64,000 nt of DNA, taken from positions 36,621,001 through 36,685,000 of the forward strand of contig NC_059478.1 of NCBI RefSeq assembly GCF_018139145.2, given 5' to 3'. This stretch comes from Gymnogyps californianus (Eukaryota > Chordata > Aves > Accipitriformes > Cathartidae). This document shows positions 52,766 to 64,000 of this stretch, in pieces. The stretch's first letter is position 1; every line of letters starts with the position of its first letter. Position numbers and translations under genes: made by a program. Below the pieces are notes generated by a model that saw nothing but the letters and a program-made list of their open reading frames with translations, did no database searches and was not told the DNA's origin.

Positions 52766-53370
52766 TGTCGTGGTTTAACCCCAGTCAGCAACTCAGCACC
52801 ACGCAGCCGCTTCCCCCTCCCCCTCCCAGTGGGGTGAGGAGGAGGAAAGCAAAGGAAAAAAAAAAGTAAAACTCGTGGGTTGAGATAAGAACAGTTTAAT
52901 AACTAAAGTAAAATATAATACTAACAATAGTAATAATGAAATATAATAATAATAGTAATGAAAAGGAATGCAACAAAAGAAGGGGGGGGGGGAAGGAAAA
53001 AAAACCCAGTGATGCACAATGCAATTGCTCACCACCCGCTGACCGATGCTCAGTTAGTTCCCGAACCGCGATCCGCGCCTTCCGGGCAGCTCCCCCTGTT
53101 TATATACTGGGCATGACGTTCCATGGTATGGAATACCCCTTTGGCTAGTTCAAGTCAGCTGCCCCGGCTCTGCTCCCTCCCAGCTCCTTGCACACCTGCT
53201 TGCTGGCAGAGCATGGGAAACTGAAAAGTCCTTGGCTGAAGATAAGCGCTACTTAGCAACAACTAAAACATCAGAGTGTTATCAACACTATTCTCACACT
53301 AAATCCAAAACACAGCACTGTACCAGCTACTAAAAAGAAAGTTAACTCTGTCCCAGCCGAAACCAGGACA
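52766..53370 (-). mobile_element. Solo LTR of an endogenous retrovirus (minus orientation)
   Basis: 605 bp bounded by TGTCGTGGTTTAACCCC and its partner AACCAGGACA, so it has TG...CA ends. It is flanked on both sides by the 5-bp target duplication CATGC (52761-52765 and 53371-53375). On the minus strand it has a TATATAAA box (rc at 53099-53106), then an ATTAAA poly(A) signal (rc at 52895-52900), giving U3-R-U5 order. No internal retroviral genes are present. The 5-bp duplication suggests an ERVL-type integrase, which is inference. Confidence 0.9.
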
Positions 53371-54129
53371 CATGCATGTCATTCATTGACATGCCTCTGG
53401 AAAAACCGACAGAGAACTCTCCACCCCATCTTTGCAAAGCTTTAGCAATAAGTCAGTGTCACGACATGGGCAATGCTATGTCAAACCACTAAGACCATTA
53501 ATAAAAATGAGCAAGAGGAAGCTTCAGTGTTTCCCATGGATCAAAGGAGATCATCAATCATCACGGTAACTTTTCAAACCAATGATTAACTTTATTATTT
53601 TGCAAATGCCTTGTCTGGCAGGAATATTTCCCATCATGGCTATGGAATTTGTGGAGCTTATGGCTTGAAACAGCATTAGCAATAAGACAGGAGATACCCC
53701 TGCACAAGGATTCCACTAACCCCGCAGCGTCCGAGCAGAGGGGCAGGCACATCTGCATGACAAAATGCAAACAGCCAGAATTTGTTCAGATTAAAAACAT
53801 CCTCCCTGATCATTTCCAATTTTTGGTTCCTGAAAGCAGAAAAAGAGTGTAAAACACACTGAAATTAGTATTCTGCCCACTCGGATAAATCACCAGGGGA
53901 AAAAAAAGGATGTGTCCCCTGAGCAAACTCCAGTTCATTGCTAACAAACAGTTCTGACCTTGGTGCTAACAGCCTCCAGGTCAAACACGACGTTACCAAC
54001 ACACACGGAACTCAGCCATTCTGTTGTCCTTCCACTGTAACAATCCAATGTCTGCATTGCAAACCGCAAAAAAACAACATCCAGATTTGTTTGCAACTGG
54101 AGGAAATATGTCGTATTCTTTCTAGAAGT

Positions 54130-54720
54130 TGTCCTGGTTTCGGCTGGGATAGAGTTAATTTTCTTCCTAGTAGCTGGTATAGTGCTGTGTTTTGGATTTA
54201 GTGCGAGAATACTGTTGATGATAACACACTGATGTTTTTAGTTGTTGCTAAGTAGTGTTTATACTAAGTCAAGGATTTTTCAGCTTCTCATGCCCAGCCA
54301 GCAAGAAGGCTGGAGGGGCACAAGAAGCTGGGAGGGGACACCGCCAGGACAGCTGACCCAAACTGGCCAAAGGGCTGTTCCATACCATAAGATGTCATGC
54401 CCAGTATATAAACTGGGGGGAAAGCTGGTCAGGGGCCGCTGCTTGGGAACTGGTTGGGCATCGGTCAGTGAGTGGTAAGCAATTGCATTGTGCATCACTT
54501 GTTTTGTATATTCTAATTCTTTCAGTATTATTATTAGCATTTTTATTATTATTACTACCATTATTATTATTTTCTTCCTTTTCTGTCCTATTAAACTGTC
54601 TTTATCTCAACCCACGAGGTTTTGGGGGGGGGTTCCGATCCTTTCCCCCATCCCACTGGGTGGGGGAGTGAGCGAGCGGCTGCGTGGTGCTTGGTTGCCG
54701 GCTGGGGTTAAACCACGACA
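54130..54720 (+). mobile_element. Solo LTR, same family, plus orientation
   Basis: 591 bp, starting TGTCCTGGTTTCGGC and ending GGTTAAACCACGACA. It is the reverse-oriented relative of the LTR at 52766-53370. A different perfect 5-bp target duplication, GAAGT, flanks it (54125-54129 and 54721-54725), so it is an independent insertion. A TATATAAA box is at 54405-54412 and ATTAAA at 54590-54595, followed by the shared CTCAACCCACGAG block. No retroviral coding sequence remains. Confidence 0.92.
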
Positions 54721-57700
54721 GAAGTAAAAGCAGCACTGGAAATGGGCAGGCTTTGAGGAAAGACGTGCAGAGCAGACACGAGAATGTGCATTTGGGATGC
54801 TGATGAAAATTCCCTACCTGACTATCTAACTGGCCAGATGTTTCCTATGGTAGAGCTACGGAAGCACAGGTAGGGAATAAGCTGAAGAAGGGAGGAGTGG
54901 ACAGAGATTAGATCTCATTGCTTGGTTTTTGCACTGGCCAGTGTATGAGACACTAACAGGGCAGAAAGGATCAACTGTCATATCTGAAAAATCAGTTCCA
55001 GCATTTAAGTTTCCTTTTCAACAGGAATTTTTTCTTACGAGTATCTCTGCACGATGTCTGTTTCCCTTGCTTAGAACAATCATGCAATGACTCTTCATTA
55101 ATACAGCAACTGTACCTGAAAACCAGAAACTAAACTAGATTAGAGAACAGAAAATAGAGCAAGGAAAGCAGACTTCATTTGCATTAATACCTCTGTGTAC
55201 TCACTGATACCTGAGCTGCTTGGTATGATCGCTGAGCAACTCCTTGGAAAGTGTCAGAAGTGGACATGCGGAAACAACAAAAAAAAAAATCAGAAAGCTT
55301 TTGAAGGCAAAACTCTTGTAGTTTAGAAAGCTCTTTACAAGGCCAAGTGCTTGCAAATAATTTTACTAGTAATTAAAATTACTGGCTCCTTGAAGAAAAC
55401 GATGTCTTAGTTAATTGGTCTCTATAGAAGAAACATCAGGCTTAGGGGGAAAGCGTGTTTCATAGGAGCGATCAGTTATTAATACAAACGAAAACTCCGA
55501 AAAATGTAAATTACTGAATAGAACATGCTCTAAAGTTGTTTTGGGAATGAAATTAGTTTGTGCCATTCCCAGAGAAGCCCGAGGAGACCAGCACACTGAA
55601 ATATTTATAAAGAATGAAATGTTCCAAGGATTCTTACCCTGCTTTTAAGACCAGGCAGTGCCTGGTAGCTGTAGCAATATTTTGAATTTCTTAACATACC
55701 AGTTATAGATGATCTAGATTAAAATACACTGGTGTCCAACCAAACAAGTGCTTGCGCCGCAACCAGGAGTGAGTCCGGCGTCTCGGCAGCAGAGACCCGG
55801 CCCGGGGGCAGCCCACGGGGCCGGAGGCGTTTTCCTGCAGGGTGGCCCCGGGCAGCTTCAGCGAGCCCACGGCACGGCGGGGCCACCTCGGAGCCTGGGC
55901 TGGCACAGCCCCACCAGGCAGGCAGAGGGCTCGGTCGCTCTTGATTTGTACGGCTGAGCCCGCAAAACGCTACAGAAAATTCCCAGCCAGAGAAACCCAC
56001 CCTGTAGCACGAGCGCGTGTTGAAGACAGATGCATGCACCACCTGCAAGGCGCTCCCCACTGCGAACTCTCCAGGCAACGGCTGTGAAGATCACCAGCTC
56101 GCATCCCTGCTAGCGATGCCAGAGGCTTGGTACCCGGTTCCAGGAGCTGGGCTTCGAACAATCGTTCTCATACCGTGTCCATAGTACACAGCTGGCATTT
56201 TTTTTTCAACCGGTGAAATGCATCCGTTTAGCCTGTGTAATGTCACAAGGTATGATTTCAGCTGTGTCAGCCAGTAATGATACATTTGAGGCACAACCAT
56301 CAGCATCCAGTGACAAGCTACTGAGAATACCTGACAGTTTAGGGAGTTAAAAAAAGCCTTTCTGATGAGCCAAAAATGAGTTTTGCCAGTGGCAACACTG
56401 TTAGATAGCTTGCTTTTCTCATATATATTCAGTTTAACAATTAGTCTTTTTTTTTGGTGCATATCTTGTTTTTCCCTAAGTGCCACCTACATTTTTTTAC
56501 TTTGAAGTTAATTACTAACTAGCAATGGATAGGAGAGCAAAAATTATCATGGGTAGCATTTCCAAAACCATAAAATTATCCATTTTGATGGTTTTGCTCC
56601 TTACCAAAATTCCACCTGCTCAGATTACAGGCGCACCCGTGTTGTGAGACTACACAAACGGCACCTCTTTCACAGCCACACCAACCGCAGTACAGCGGTT
56701 CTCTGAAGCTGAAACTGCCGAGTTCAACTCAATTCCATACCTGGTTCAAGTCCTCCGACCATTTTAGAAATCGGCTGCCTTAAAGGAGCCAGACACGTGA
56801 ATGGTAATGCAACGTCACGCCACAGCCGGGTTGTCCCAGCGAGCTGCCTGCAGCACTGCCGGCGTGCAAAACAAGTGAGGGAAAAGGCGAGTGTGCGAGC
56901 GGGGGGAAACGGTCCGGTACGTGGCGGGGGGTAAGCTGTCAGGATGGGGTAAGGGCTGTTTCCTTACCACAGATCAAACCTCGCCTGTATCTATCCTATA
57001 AATAGCCATCAGAAAGAAGCGTGAGAGAAAACGGATGATGTCATCAATATGATATGAGCTCAGAAATTATGGAGTGTTCTTGGGAAATCTGATTTTTTTT
57101 TTCTATCAGTATATAAAACCAGAGTATTTGAAGTGTGGTTTTTTTAGAGCAATACAAGAACTTGTATGAGTTGGCATGTTCCCAACCAAAGGATTCGTTT
57201 CCCTGATTGTTAAAATCATATGCACAAGGGCCATTTATGAATATTTTAAGTATTTTAAACGACGAATTGTCAGCTTTCCAGTTCCTTACAATCACTACTG
57301 CATTGCTCATCTGGGACTTTCCTGATGCCCCAAGTCGTCTGCAGCCCAAGGGTGCCTCAGGAGTTCAGCTGCCTCTCGGTTACCAACACTTGCCGCCTTT
57401 TCCAAAAGGCCGAAGCGGATCTAGTTAAGTCGCCTGCTGCTGCTGCAAACTCATGCTGCCACTGAACCATCTTCAGCATGCCCTGAACGCCGGATTTCTT
57501 TAAAGGAAGCTCCCACCCGCACGGAAAGAACCCTCCCTCCCGGCTGGTGTTGGGAGTGGAGGCTGGCGGCTGGCGAGAGGCTGCACCAGGAGGAGAAACC
57601 TGCTCCAGAGACGGCTTCCAGCCCCGCGGACTGCCTGCTCCCCAGGCGGCCCCGGCCGTGCCCCCTCCACATTGCCCTCCCATCGCTCAGCGCACGCTTT

Positions 57701-59240
57701 ACAGCAGCCCCTGGAAAAGAAGCGCTTGTCCCCGGAGGGGACCTCTCCCTCGGGCTGAACAGGGCTGCTCGGGGCTCTGCCTCGCCACAGCTCCCTCAAC
57801 ACGACACAGAGCCAGCGCTGGAGTGGGGACCCCGCTCCTGGTGCTCTTGATTTGCGGAGCAAGAGTATTATTTAAGAGTATTTTGAGATGCTCTGCAGAT
57901 CACTCCGGCACTTGCCTACGACAAATGAATCAAACCTCGTACCTCTCGCAGTTTCATCCTGTGCTCAGTAAAGCAGCTAAATGTCAAAAAAGCCAGTGTG
58001 GTTCATGACGTGCCCAAGTACAGCCTTAGTTTTAATCCTGACCCTTCCAGGGAATCCCTGCTAAGGCAAATCCCTGCACTCCTCCCTCTGCCTTTGTTCA
58101 TCTGTAACACTTGAATTGCCACCCAGGTGTATGAACGTGCATTTGTAAATGGCTTTGGTACAGTCATGCTCACGGGCCACAGGCATTTGCTTTCCACGGG
58201 CATCTGCATGATACGGTTTTAGCGGCAAATATTCCACCCGACATTAGTCATTCAGTTAGAAAGCAGAGATAAATACTGACGACCAGGCCCTACTTGATTG
58301 GCAAGTATTATTCTTACAATGAAATCGTTGGCAAAAATTCAAGGAACTACACAGACTGGTACAGGTTTTTTTATAGACTCAAGTAAATGTGCAGGTGTGC
58401 ATATGTATACAGAAAAAGCAAGCCTCTGGAGAAGGTCATTAGCATAAATTTAAATTCTGAACACTTCACGTACCAGGTGTATTCAACTGTAGAGTGTGTA
58501 AACACCTATTATCTATTTACTGCACTTTTTTTTTATTGAACAACATTGAAAATGTCTTGGTCCAGTGAATAAGCCACTTGTGATTTTATGGACATTCCCT
58601 GGTTAAAAGGAAAAGACCATTGTTGAATGGTCAAAAGTCAAATGTGCTTTGTAAGCAAATATTGCATATCTTGCACAGAATAAACATTTCAACCGCACCA
58701 CTCAGGATCACTTGATGCAATGCTTTCATTTAAACTGCTGGGGACTGTAAAGCTATTATTAGTCTTTTTTGTTTACTTTTCTCTTTCAAAGCACTTCCTG
58801 GTATCCAGACTGAAAATCAAATGCAACCGTCTTTAGTACAGGAGGGAACAAACATGAATTACTTGATCACATTTAAGTTTCCTGTCCCACGTATATTGAT
58901 CTTAAGTGACTTCTTACAGTAACAATCCACTCAAAATCCTGCTCATTTCAGTTCCATTTCCCGATCTGAAAACACAGTGATAGTCCCCCTGCTAGGGGCT
59001 GCGCATCCTGCAGCCCACCGAGCAACGCCTGGCAGGCTGCTGCGCACCCAGCCCTGGACGCCGCGGCCTGGCAGGGTCTCGGGGAGCCCTCGGAGGTGCG
59101 GCAGAGCGGAAAGGGAGACTGTGGCAGCGGAGATCCGCAGCCAGCGCTGGGCTGGAACAGCTTGATGCTGACCATCCCCTCCTGCAGTTTCAGCACTGAC
59201 TCTGTGGGCCCAGGGAGTTACTCCTGACTGACACCACCAA

Positions 59241-60118
59241 AAGCAAAAGGCCAGGCTTTATTCATCTATAAATACTCGTTAGAATTGTTCTGATTTAACA
59301 ATTTTCAACAACATTTCAAAGTCCCAAGAACGCCCTGAAGTGTGCCCAGCAACAAGCCTGGATCCCCGAGGAGAGAGAAGCCCCCACTGCGTGCCACCCA
59401 CCCGGCAGCACGGGGCACCCGTGCACGCTGGAGGGCTCGCTTGCCTGTAACGTGGGGTGGAGGCAGCCCCCCAAGCTAAAACCCCCTGTGTGAGGCCACC
59501 ATTCCCCCCATGATCCTGCTGTTCCACACCTCTGCTGAACGCCCCCAGACGCTCTTATCAGAATCAAAGCATTAATGTGCGCAAGTGCCCCATGCACAGC
59601 AATGAAGACACGGCCCCGACTCACAGTGAAGAGTCTGCATTTCAGAAAGGCAAATAACACACAGAAAAATGCAGTCAGTACACGGACACAGATACAGTCA
59701 AACATGGGCACTCTGTACAGACAAACTCCTTGTCCTACGGAAACACGTACAGCACATCTGCCCTCAGCCCTTCCTCCCTCCCCGCAGCCAGCAGAAGCAA
59801 GCGGTGCCTGGGGGAGGAGGGGAGGTTCAGCCAGTCCAATATTTCTCTGTGTTTTGGGAAAAACAAGCATGACAGCTGTGGAACAATCCTTGCAATTATT
59901 GTCTTCATAATTACGAAGGAGTGCTGTTTCCTGGGCTAGCATATACAGGCTTATTTCAGTTGTCTGCTGCACACTGAGAAGCTGCTCTAGTAAAACGTGA
60001 CAGATGGTTGTGGTACTCATCGAGTAAAATAAAGGAGTGAACATCCCAACCAGCACAAATCTACAGCGATTTGTGTAAATGTTGCAGGACACAGCACTGA
60101 AGAAGCTGCAGAAAAAGC
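59241..60118 (-). other. ERICH3: ERICH3 3'UTR (approximate)
   Basis: Minus-strand sequence from the ERICH3 stop to the candidate poly(A) site. A 258-codon open frame crosses it but has no homology I recognise and lies wholly inside the predicted UTR. Confidence 0.6.
59257..59262 (-). terminator. ERICH3: Candidate ERICH3 poly(A) signal AATAAA
   Basis: TTTATT on the plus strand reads AATAAA on the minus strand, about 860 bp past the stop. A GT-rich element (TTTTGGTGGTGTCAG on the minus strand) follows about 20 bases downstream, the expected arrangement for cleavage. Confidence 0.65.
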
Positions 60119-60190
60119 TTAGAGGAGAGTTTCTTCCCCATCCTGAGGCTGTACTGAGGGCACGACAACTGCGTCTGGGTTTACAACATC
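60119..60190 (-). CDS. ERICH3: ERICH3 terminal coding exon (24 codons)
   Basis: After the acceptor TTGTTTCGTAG the minus strand reads DVVNPDAVVVPSVQ, PQDGEETLL and TAA (60121-60119) in exactly the phase left by the large exon. It is too short for length-based gene finding. The acidic, Glu-containing end fits the parent protein, and the AATAAA with a GT-rich element lies downstream in the right place. Confidence 0.78.
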   Translation of the reverse strand, partial: DVVNPDAVVVPSVQPQDGEETLL

Positions 60191-62926
60191 CTACGAAACA
60201 ACGAGAAAAACGTTAGCTTTACAGAAAACGTGCTAAACTTGGAGCTACTGAGATACTGCTGTAACAGATTTCCTACAAGCAGATGCCAGAGTAACCAGAG
60301 GAGCTGAGTGCTGCCATTGACCTGGAGCACCAGAGCCAGCCGGTGCTGCCGAGGCTCACCCGCTGCCACCAGTGCCGGGCAGAGGAGCGGCACGCCGGGT
60401 GGCCGGAGCTGCTCTGCGCAGCCGGAGGGGTGAGACGACTGAGGGGCTGTGAGCCTTAGTGCCAGAGCAAAGATATTTGCAACGAGACTTCGGGAACAGG
60501 AAAGAACGCAGAAGCTGCCAACCAAAAGGATTTATCTTCCCTTACCCCAGCTCCCAGCAGCAGACACTTAAGGAAAGTATAAGAAACGGGACGAAGTGGT
60601 GCATCCTCTGCTTCCGACAGGGACCAGTCTGGGGACTCGAACGGGCGCGGGGGGCAGCGGCCGACCCACGCAGGACTCACCTCACGGGGACCGCAGCTCC
60701 TCTCGCCCTCGACAGCGGCTCCCGGGGCGTCCAGGCTCCCTCCAACGGGACTGTCCTTCCTCTGCTCCCTGATCCCAGACGCGCTCCCTGCACTCTCCGA
60801 GACACCCGCCACCTCTCTCTCTCTCGTGTTTTCACAGAGGCCTGGCTGTTCTCCCTCGGCTTTCACTCCTGCCTGCTCTGTCCCCTCCTGCGGCCCGTCC
60901 TCGCCCCCCACTGCCCCTGTCCCGGGAGCTGCCAGCTGCGGCTGGGTGCCCGGGCACAGCCCCTCACCTCCGGCGGACCCTCTCCCCCTGGACTCTGTGC
61001 CCCCATCCTCTTGTGCAGGGGTGCTCAGGGCGGTTTCTGCAATCGGCTGCTCCCCAAGGGACATCGCTCCACATGGTTCCCCATGCCATGGGGACACGAG
61101 ATGCGCTGTGCCCCACTCCCACCCCGCCTCGCCCTGGCCCTCGGCCCCCGCCGGCGCTGGCCCCCTTCCCTCGCACCCCAGCACTGCCTCCTGGTTCACC
61201 CCTGGCCCGCAGGCCACGGCTCCATCGGCCACCCCTTCCCTGTCCCTCCTAGACTCCCCAGCTGCCCCCCTTCCCTCAGCTGACACCCCTTCTGCCGCTG
61301 CCACCCCCGTCCCGCTCTGTCCCCCCCCCACCGCTCCTGTCACCCCCTCCTGTGCCACCGCCCCGTCGCCCACCCCACCATCCCCAGCCACCGACACCTC
61401 CCGCCCCGCCGGCTCCCCCGCCGCTCCCTCAGCCAGAGCCCCGAGCCCTGCCTGGGCGCCCAGCCCAGCACCGGCCACCACCCCTGCCTCCCCTGCCCTG
61501 CTCACACACAGCCCCGGGGCAGGCAGCGCTGCTTCATCCGCCACCCCCTCACCAGGAGGCCTCTCCTTCCCTCTCTCTTTAGCACACTCCAGCGATCCCT
61601 CCATCCCAGATGCCAGCTGCCTTGGACCTGCTGCTCCACCCGTGACCTCCTCTCTCCCTCCTGCCTCTGCTCTGGCTATCTCTGCAGATACTCCCATCAC
61701 CTCTCCATCAAGTTCTTCTTCCACTGCACTCTCTGTATTTGCTTTGCTGCCTAGAGATGGGTTTCCACTTGAAAGTGCTTCTGCTGAGCCCTCCTCCTCC
61801 TCCTCCGCTGTTGTGGTCTCCTCCAACTGAGATGACCCTTCACTTACGGGATCCCCTCCAGCACCCACCAGTGCCTCTAATCCAGGCGCTACTTGCAACA
61901 CGGGACCCTTGCCAGGCTCCACAGACTCCTCCACTGCGTCCTCTGCTCTCAGGAGAGAGCTCCCTTCTACCTCTGACACCTTGCCAGTCTCAGATGTTGC
62001 TGCTCCTACGGCAGCTTTCCCCATCTCCATGCACTCTTCCCCTGATGCTTTCAGCTGGGAAAACTCATTTGGCTTTACAAAGTCTTCTCCTCCAGGCATT
62101 GCTTCTCCTGTGCCAACGTTCGTATCCCCTAATGTTTCCAGGAGAGCCCCAGGCTTCTCCACAGCCTCCTTCCCTTCAGAAATGGCTTCCTCTACAGACT
62201 CTTCTCCTTCAGGGCCAACCACCCTGGCAATCCCTTCTTCTGCCAAGTTGGCATCCTCCACAGCCTCCTCTCCCTCAGACAGAGCACCCGCCACAACGCC
62301 CTTCCCTGCAAAACCTCCCTCCTCCACGGCCTCCTCTGCCTCAGACACCGTCTCACCCACCACCTCCCTCACCGGAGGCCCTGTCGCTCCCACAGCCTCC
62401 ATTGCCTCAGAGGCCTCCTCCGCAGCCTCTCCCCCCTCAGAGAGCTCCCCAGCCGCCGCCTGCCCCTCGGACACTGCTCCGTCTGCCTCCCTGCCCAGCA
62501 GTGCCCCTGCCAGCTCCTCTCCCCCAGGTGCCTGCTCTCCCAGCGCTGCCTCGCTCTCTGTCCCCTCCATCAGAACGTCCTGCTCCCCGGGTGCCACCTC
62601 TGCGCCAGACTCCATTCCCTTCCCTGTCCCCTTTCCTTTGGGATCTTCATCTGCCATGGTGCTCTCCTCAGGTGCAGATTCCTCCACCGCAAGCTGACCC
62701 TCCGCCGGCAGCACAGCCACTGTGTCTTCCTTGGGCAGCAAATCCCCCGCCCGTGCCATTTCTTCTCCTGCCTCTTCGGTGCAAGTATCTCCTCCCTCAG
62801 CAACAAAATCTTCCTTCTCAAGTGCTTGTCTCTCCCCTACCATCTGCCCTTCTCGTACCACTTGTTCTGCTGCCTTCTGCACGTCAAGTGTTCTTGTTGC
62901 TTCTGCCAAGAAAGCTCCATCTGGTG
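60119..62926 (-). CDS. ERICH3: ERICH3 (glutamate-rich 3), C-terminal two exons
   Basis: ERICH3 is a large, mostly disordered Glu-rich protein linked by published work to cilia and synaptic-vesicle biology; its biochemical role is not settled. The window shows its last two coding exons on the minus strand: 62926-60546 and 60190-60119, 793 codons plus 23 residues and a stop. The large exon is dominated by Glu, Gly and Ala with repeats such as SEGEEAVE and EGEESVEEAISEGKEAVE. It has no catalytic motif, membrane segment or signal peptide. Identity rests on composition, exon architecture and position next to TNNI3K on the opposite strand, as in other amniotes. It converges on TNNI3K. Upstream exons, including the N-terminus and start codon, lie beyond the right edge. 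I see no break in frame. An alternative reading as a generic low-complexity protein is unlikely given the synteny and the clean splice joins. Confidence 0.88.
60191..60545 (-). other. ERICH3: ERICH3 last intron (355 bp)
   Basis: A short GT-AG intron on the minus strand, with GTAAGG donor at 60545 and TTTCGTAG acceptor ending at 60191. It is phase 0 on both sides. Confidence 0.78.
60546..62926 (-). CDS. ERICH3: ERICH3 large glutamate-rich exon
   Basis: On the minus strand the acceptor TTTCTTAATAG precedes 62926. Two bases complete a codon, then PDGAFLAEATRTLDVQKAAE begins 793 uninterrupted codons. The first half is acidic (repeats with EEAVEE and EGEE cores). The second half is Gly/Ala-rich (for example GAGLGAQAGLGALAEGAAGE). 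The end, SEAEDAPLRPVSYTFLKCLL then LGAG, looks less biased and more conserved. The donor GGG|GTAAGG follows 60546; reading through it would add an unrelated tail, so I end the exon here. Confidence 0.88.
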
Positions 62927-64000
62927 CTATTAAGAAATAATCAAAACATTAGTTTTATTGAGAACTGTGTTAGTGTTAAGGCTGTTTTACAGGGTGGTTA
63001 TTATTAAAGATGCTGTCTCTCCCAAGCAATGAAGGGACATCAGCATGGTGACGAGAAGAAAACTTGCTGTGCTGATTCTCATCACACACCTGTGCTCTGA
63101 CTACATTTCTAGTGCTGCTGTTCTTGCATCTGGCACAACTACTTTAAGCAAAAATGTTGATGCATGACCAGCTTTCAACTCTGACAGTTCTGCCCACCCT
63201 GCCTACTCTCCCTCCTTCCCTCACCTGCCTAGCAGGGAGCTCAGGTGTGTGTATGAAATAGCTATGAGCTTGACAATAACATTCAAACATTCAGAAATAG
63301 GTGGTAAATTGCTCATGTAAAATATGCACACACAGGAAGACTACTACTCAGCTGTTCATGTAAAATGGGTAATTGCTTCCTGTGGATTCTGCAATTACAC
63401 CAGGGGAATAATACGGGGTCGATGCCTGCCCCCTGGGAATTTAACGGCAATGCCCTCAATGAATTCGGTGCTCCAGGATCTGTCCCTGGGCAGGCAGCCC
63501 CAGCAGCCTCTGCTGCTGCACCGGTGTTTTGTACAAACGTGGCAGGTTCCTATTCTTTAGAAAATGAGAAGTTTTGTGCCACTGAAAGGAGCAAGGAGCA
63601 ATGTCTTTCCCAAGCTGCCCTTTCTCAAACTGGGCAAAGGCTGTCTTGCCCCAAATCATCTGCCACTGGTTTTGACCTATTTTACCTTCTTGCACTACTG
63701 CTGCACTCCACACTTACTGCTTTTTGCTGCCTGCTTGGGCAACCGCCTGTGCAACTAGACCCCGTCTCTGGAACGGCAGCCAGAGAAGACTCCAGGTGAC
63801 AAACAGGCCTGGAGGACACTATTTGTCCGGCCCGTCTCTGCCGGCAGAGAGGACCTTGTGTCTGGTTTCCCACAACGCTTCCACTGGCCTTGCTGCTCCC
63901 GGCTGCCACTCTTCCCTTCCTGCCCTTCAGACCTGGACCTGATTCACTCACGGGGCAGGTCGGCTGCAGAGGAAAGCAGAAGGTGCACAAGGCAGCTCCA
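62927..64000 (-). other. ERICH3: ERICH3 intronic DNA to window edge
   Basis: Sequence upstream (minus strand) of the large ERICH3 exon. Its acceptor AATAG ends at 62927. I cannot identify another exon with confidence. An open frame with a plausible acceptor near 63.95 kb is discussed among the rejected items. Confidence 0.65.

Larger units (their letters stand above)
52096..59240. other. Intergenic region between convergent TNNI3K and ERICH3
   Basis: About 7.1 kb with no gene I can support. It holds two solo LTRs (52766-53370 and 54130-54720). GC-richer patches lie near 55.75-55.95 kb and 57.5-57.8 kb, where long overlapping open frames occur on both strands without recognisable domains. The rest is AT-rich unique-looking DNA. 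Confidence 0.7.

Noticed and set aside
59316..60092. 258-codon open frame on the minus strand just past the ERICH3 stop
   Set aside because: It falls wholly inside the predicted ERICH3 3'UTR. It has no domain I recognise, and no start context or splice support, so it is probably chance.
60459..63007. Long plus-strand open frames (up to 422 codons), Ser/Pro/Leu-rich
   Set aside because: They mirror the biased codon use of the ERICH3 exon on the opposite strand. The products are low-complexity with no recognisable domain.
63682..63990. Minus-strand 102-codon frame preceded by a good CTCTGCAG acceptor near 63.95 kb
   Set aside because: It could be an upstream ERICH3 exon, but there is no clear donor in frame and I cannot match the sequence to the family.

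Overview
The window is vertebrate nuclear DNA, most likely from a bird. It carries a CR1-type LINE tail and two solo LTRs of the kind common in bird genomes. The genes have small exons in long introns, and the gene order matches the TNNI3K - LRRC53 - ERICH3 block of amniotes. There is no bacterial, plasmid or CRISPR content. The species call is inference; the gene calls rest on reading the exons directly.

Layout. (1) 1-13643: intronic DNA upstream of the first recognisable exon. (2) 13644-51411, plus strand: the last eight coding exons of TNNI3K, the cardiac troponin I-interacting kinase. They run from the catalytic/DFG segment of the kinase domain to the stop codon. All splice sites are GT-AG and the reading phase closes at every junction; a 3'UTR follows to about 52.09 kb. 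(3) About 23.9-29.44 kb, minus strand, inside the largest TNNI3K intron: a decayed protein-coding locus. It still has splice sites and phase-matched exon junctions, a transmembrane-type exon and a long terminal exon, but it is broken by stops and at least six frame changes. Position and strand fit LRRC53, so I call it an LRRC53-like pseudogene. (4) 52.1-59.2 kb: intergenic DNA between convergent genes, with two independent solo LTRs in head-to-head orientation, each flanked by its own perfect 5-bp target-site duplication. (5) About 59.24-62.93 kb and on to the right edge, minus strand: the 3' end of ERICH3. This comprises a 2.4-kb Glu/Gly/Ala-rich exon, a 355-bp intron, a 24-codon terminal exon, and a 3'UTR ending at an AATAAA. 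From 62927 to 64000 the DNA is intron.

How the genes relate. TNNI3K (plus) and ERICH3 (minus) converge, with their poly(A) signals about 7.2 kb apart. The pseudogene is antisense and nested in TNNI3K. I see no operon-like or defence-type system. The most noteworthy finds are the nested antisense gene fossil, the inverted LTR pair and the short ERICH3 terminal exon that a length-based gene scan would miss.
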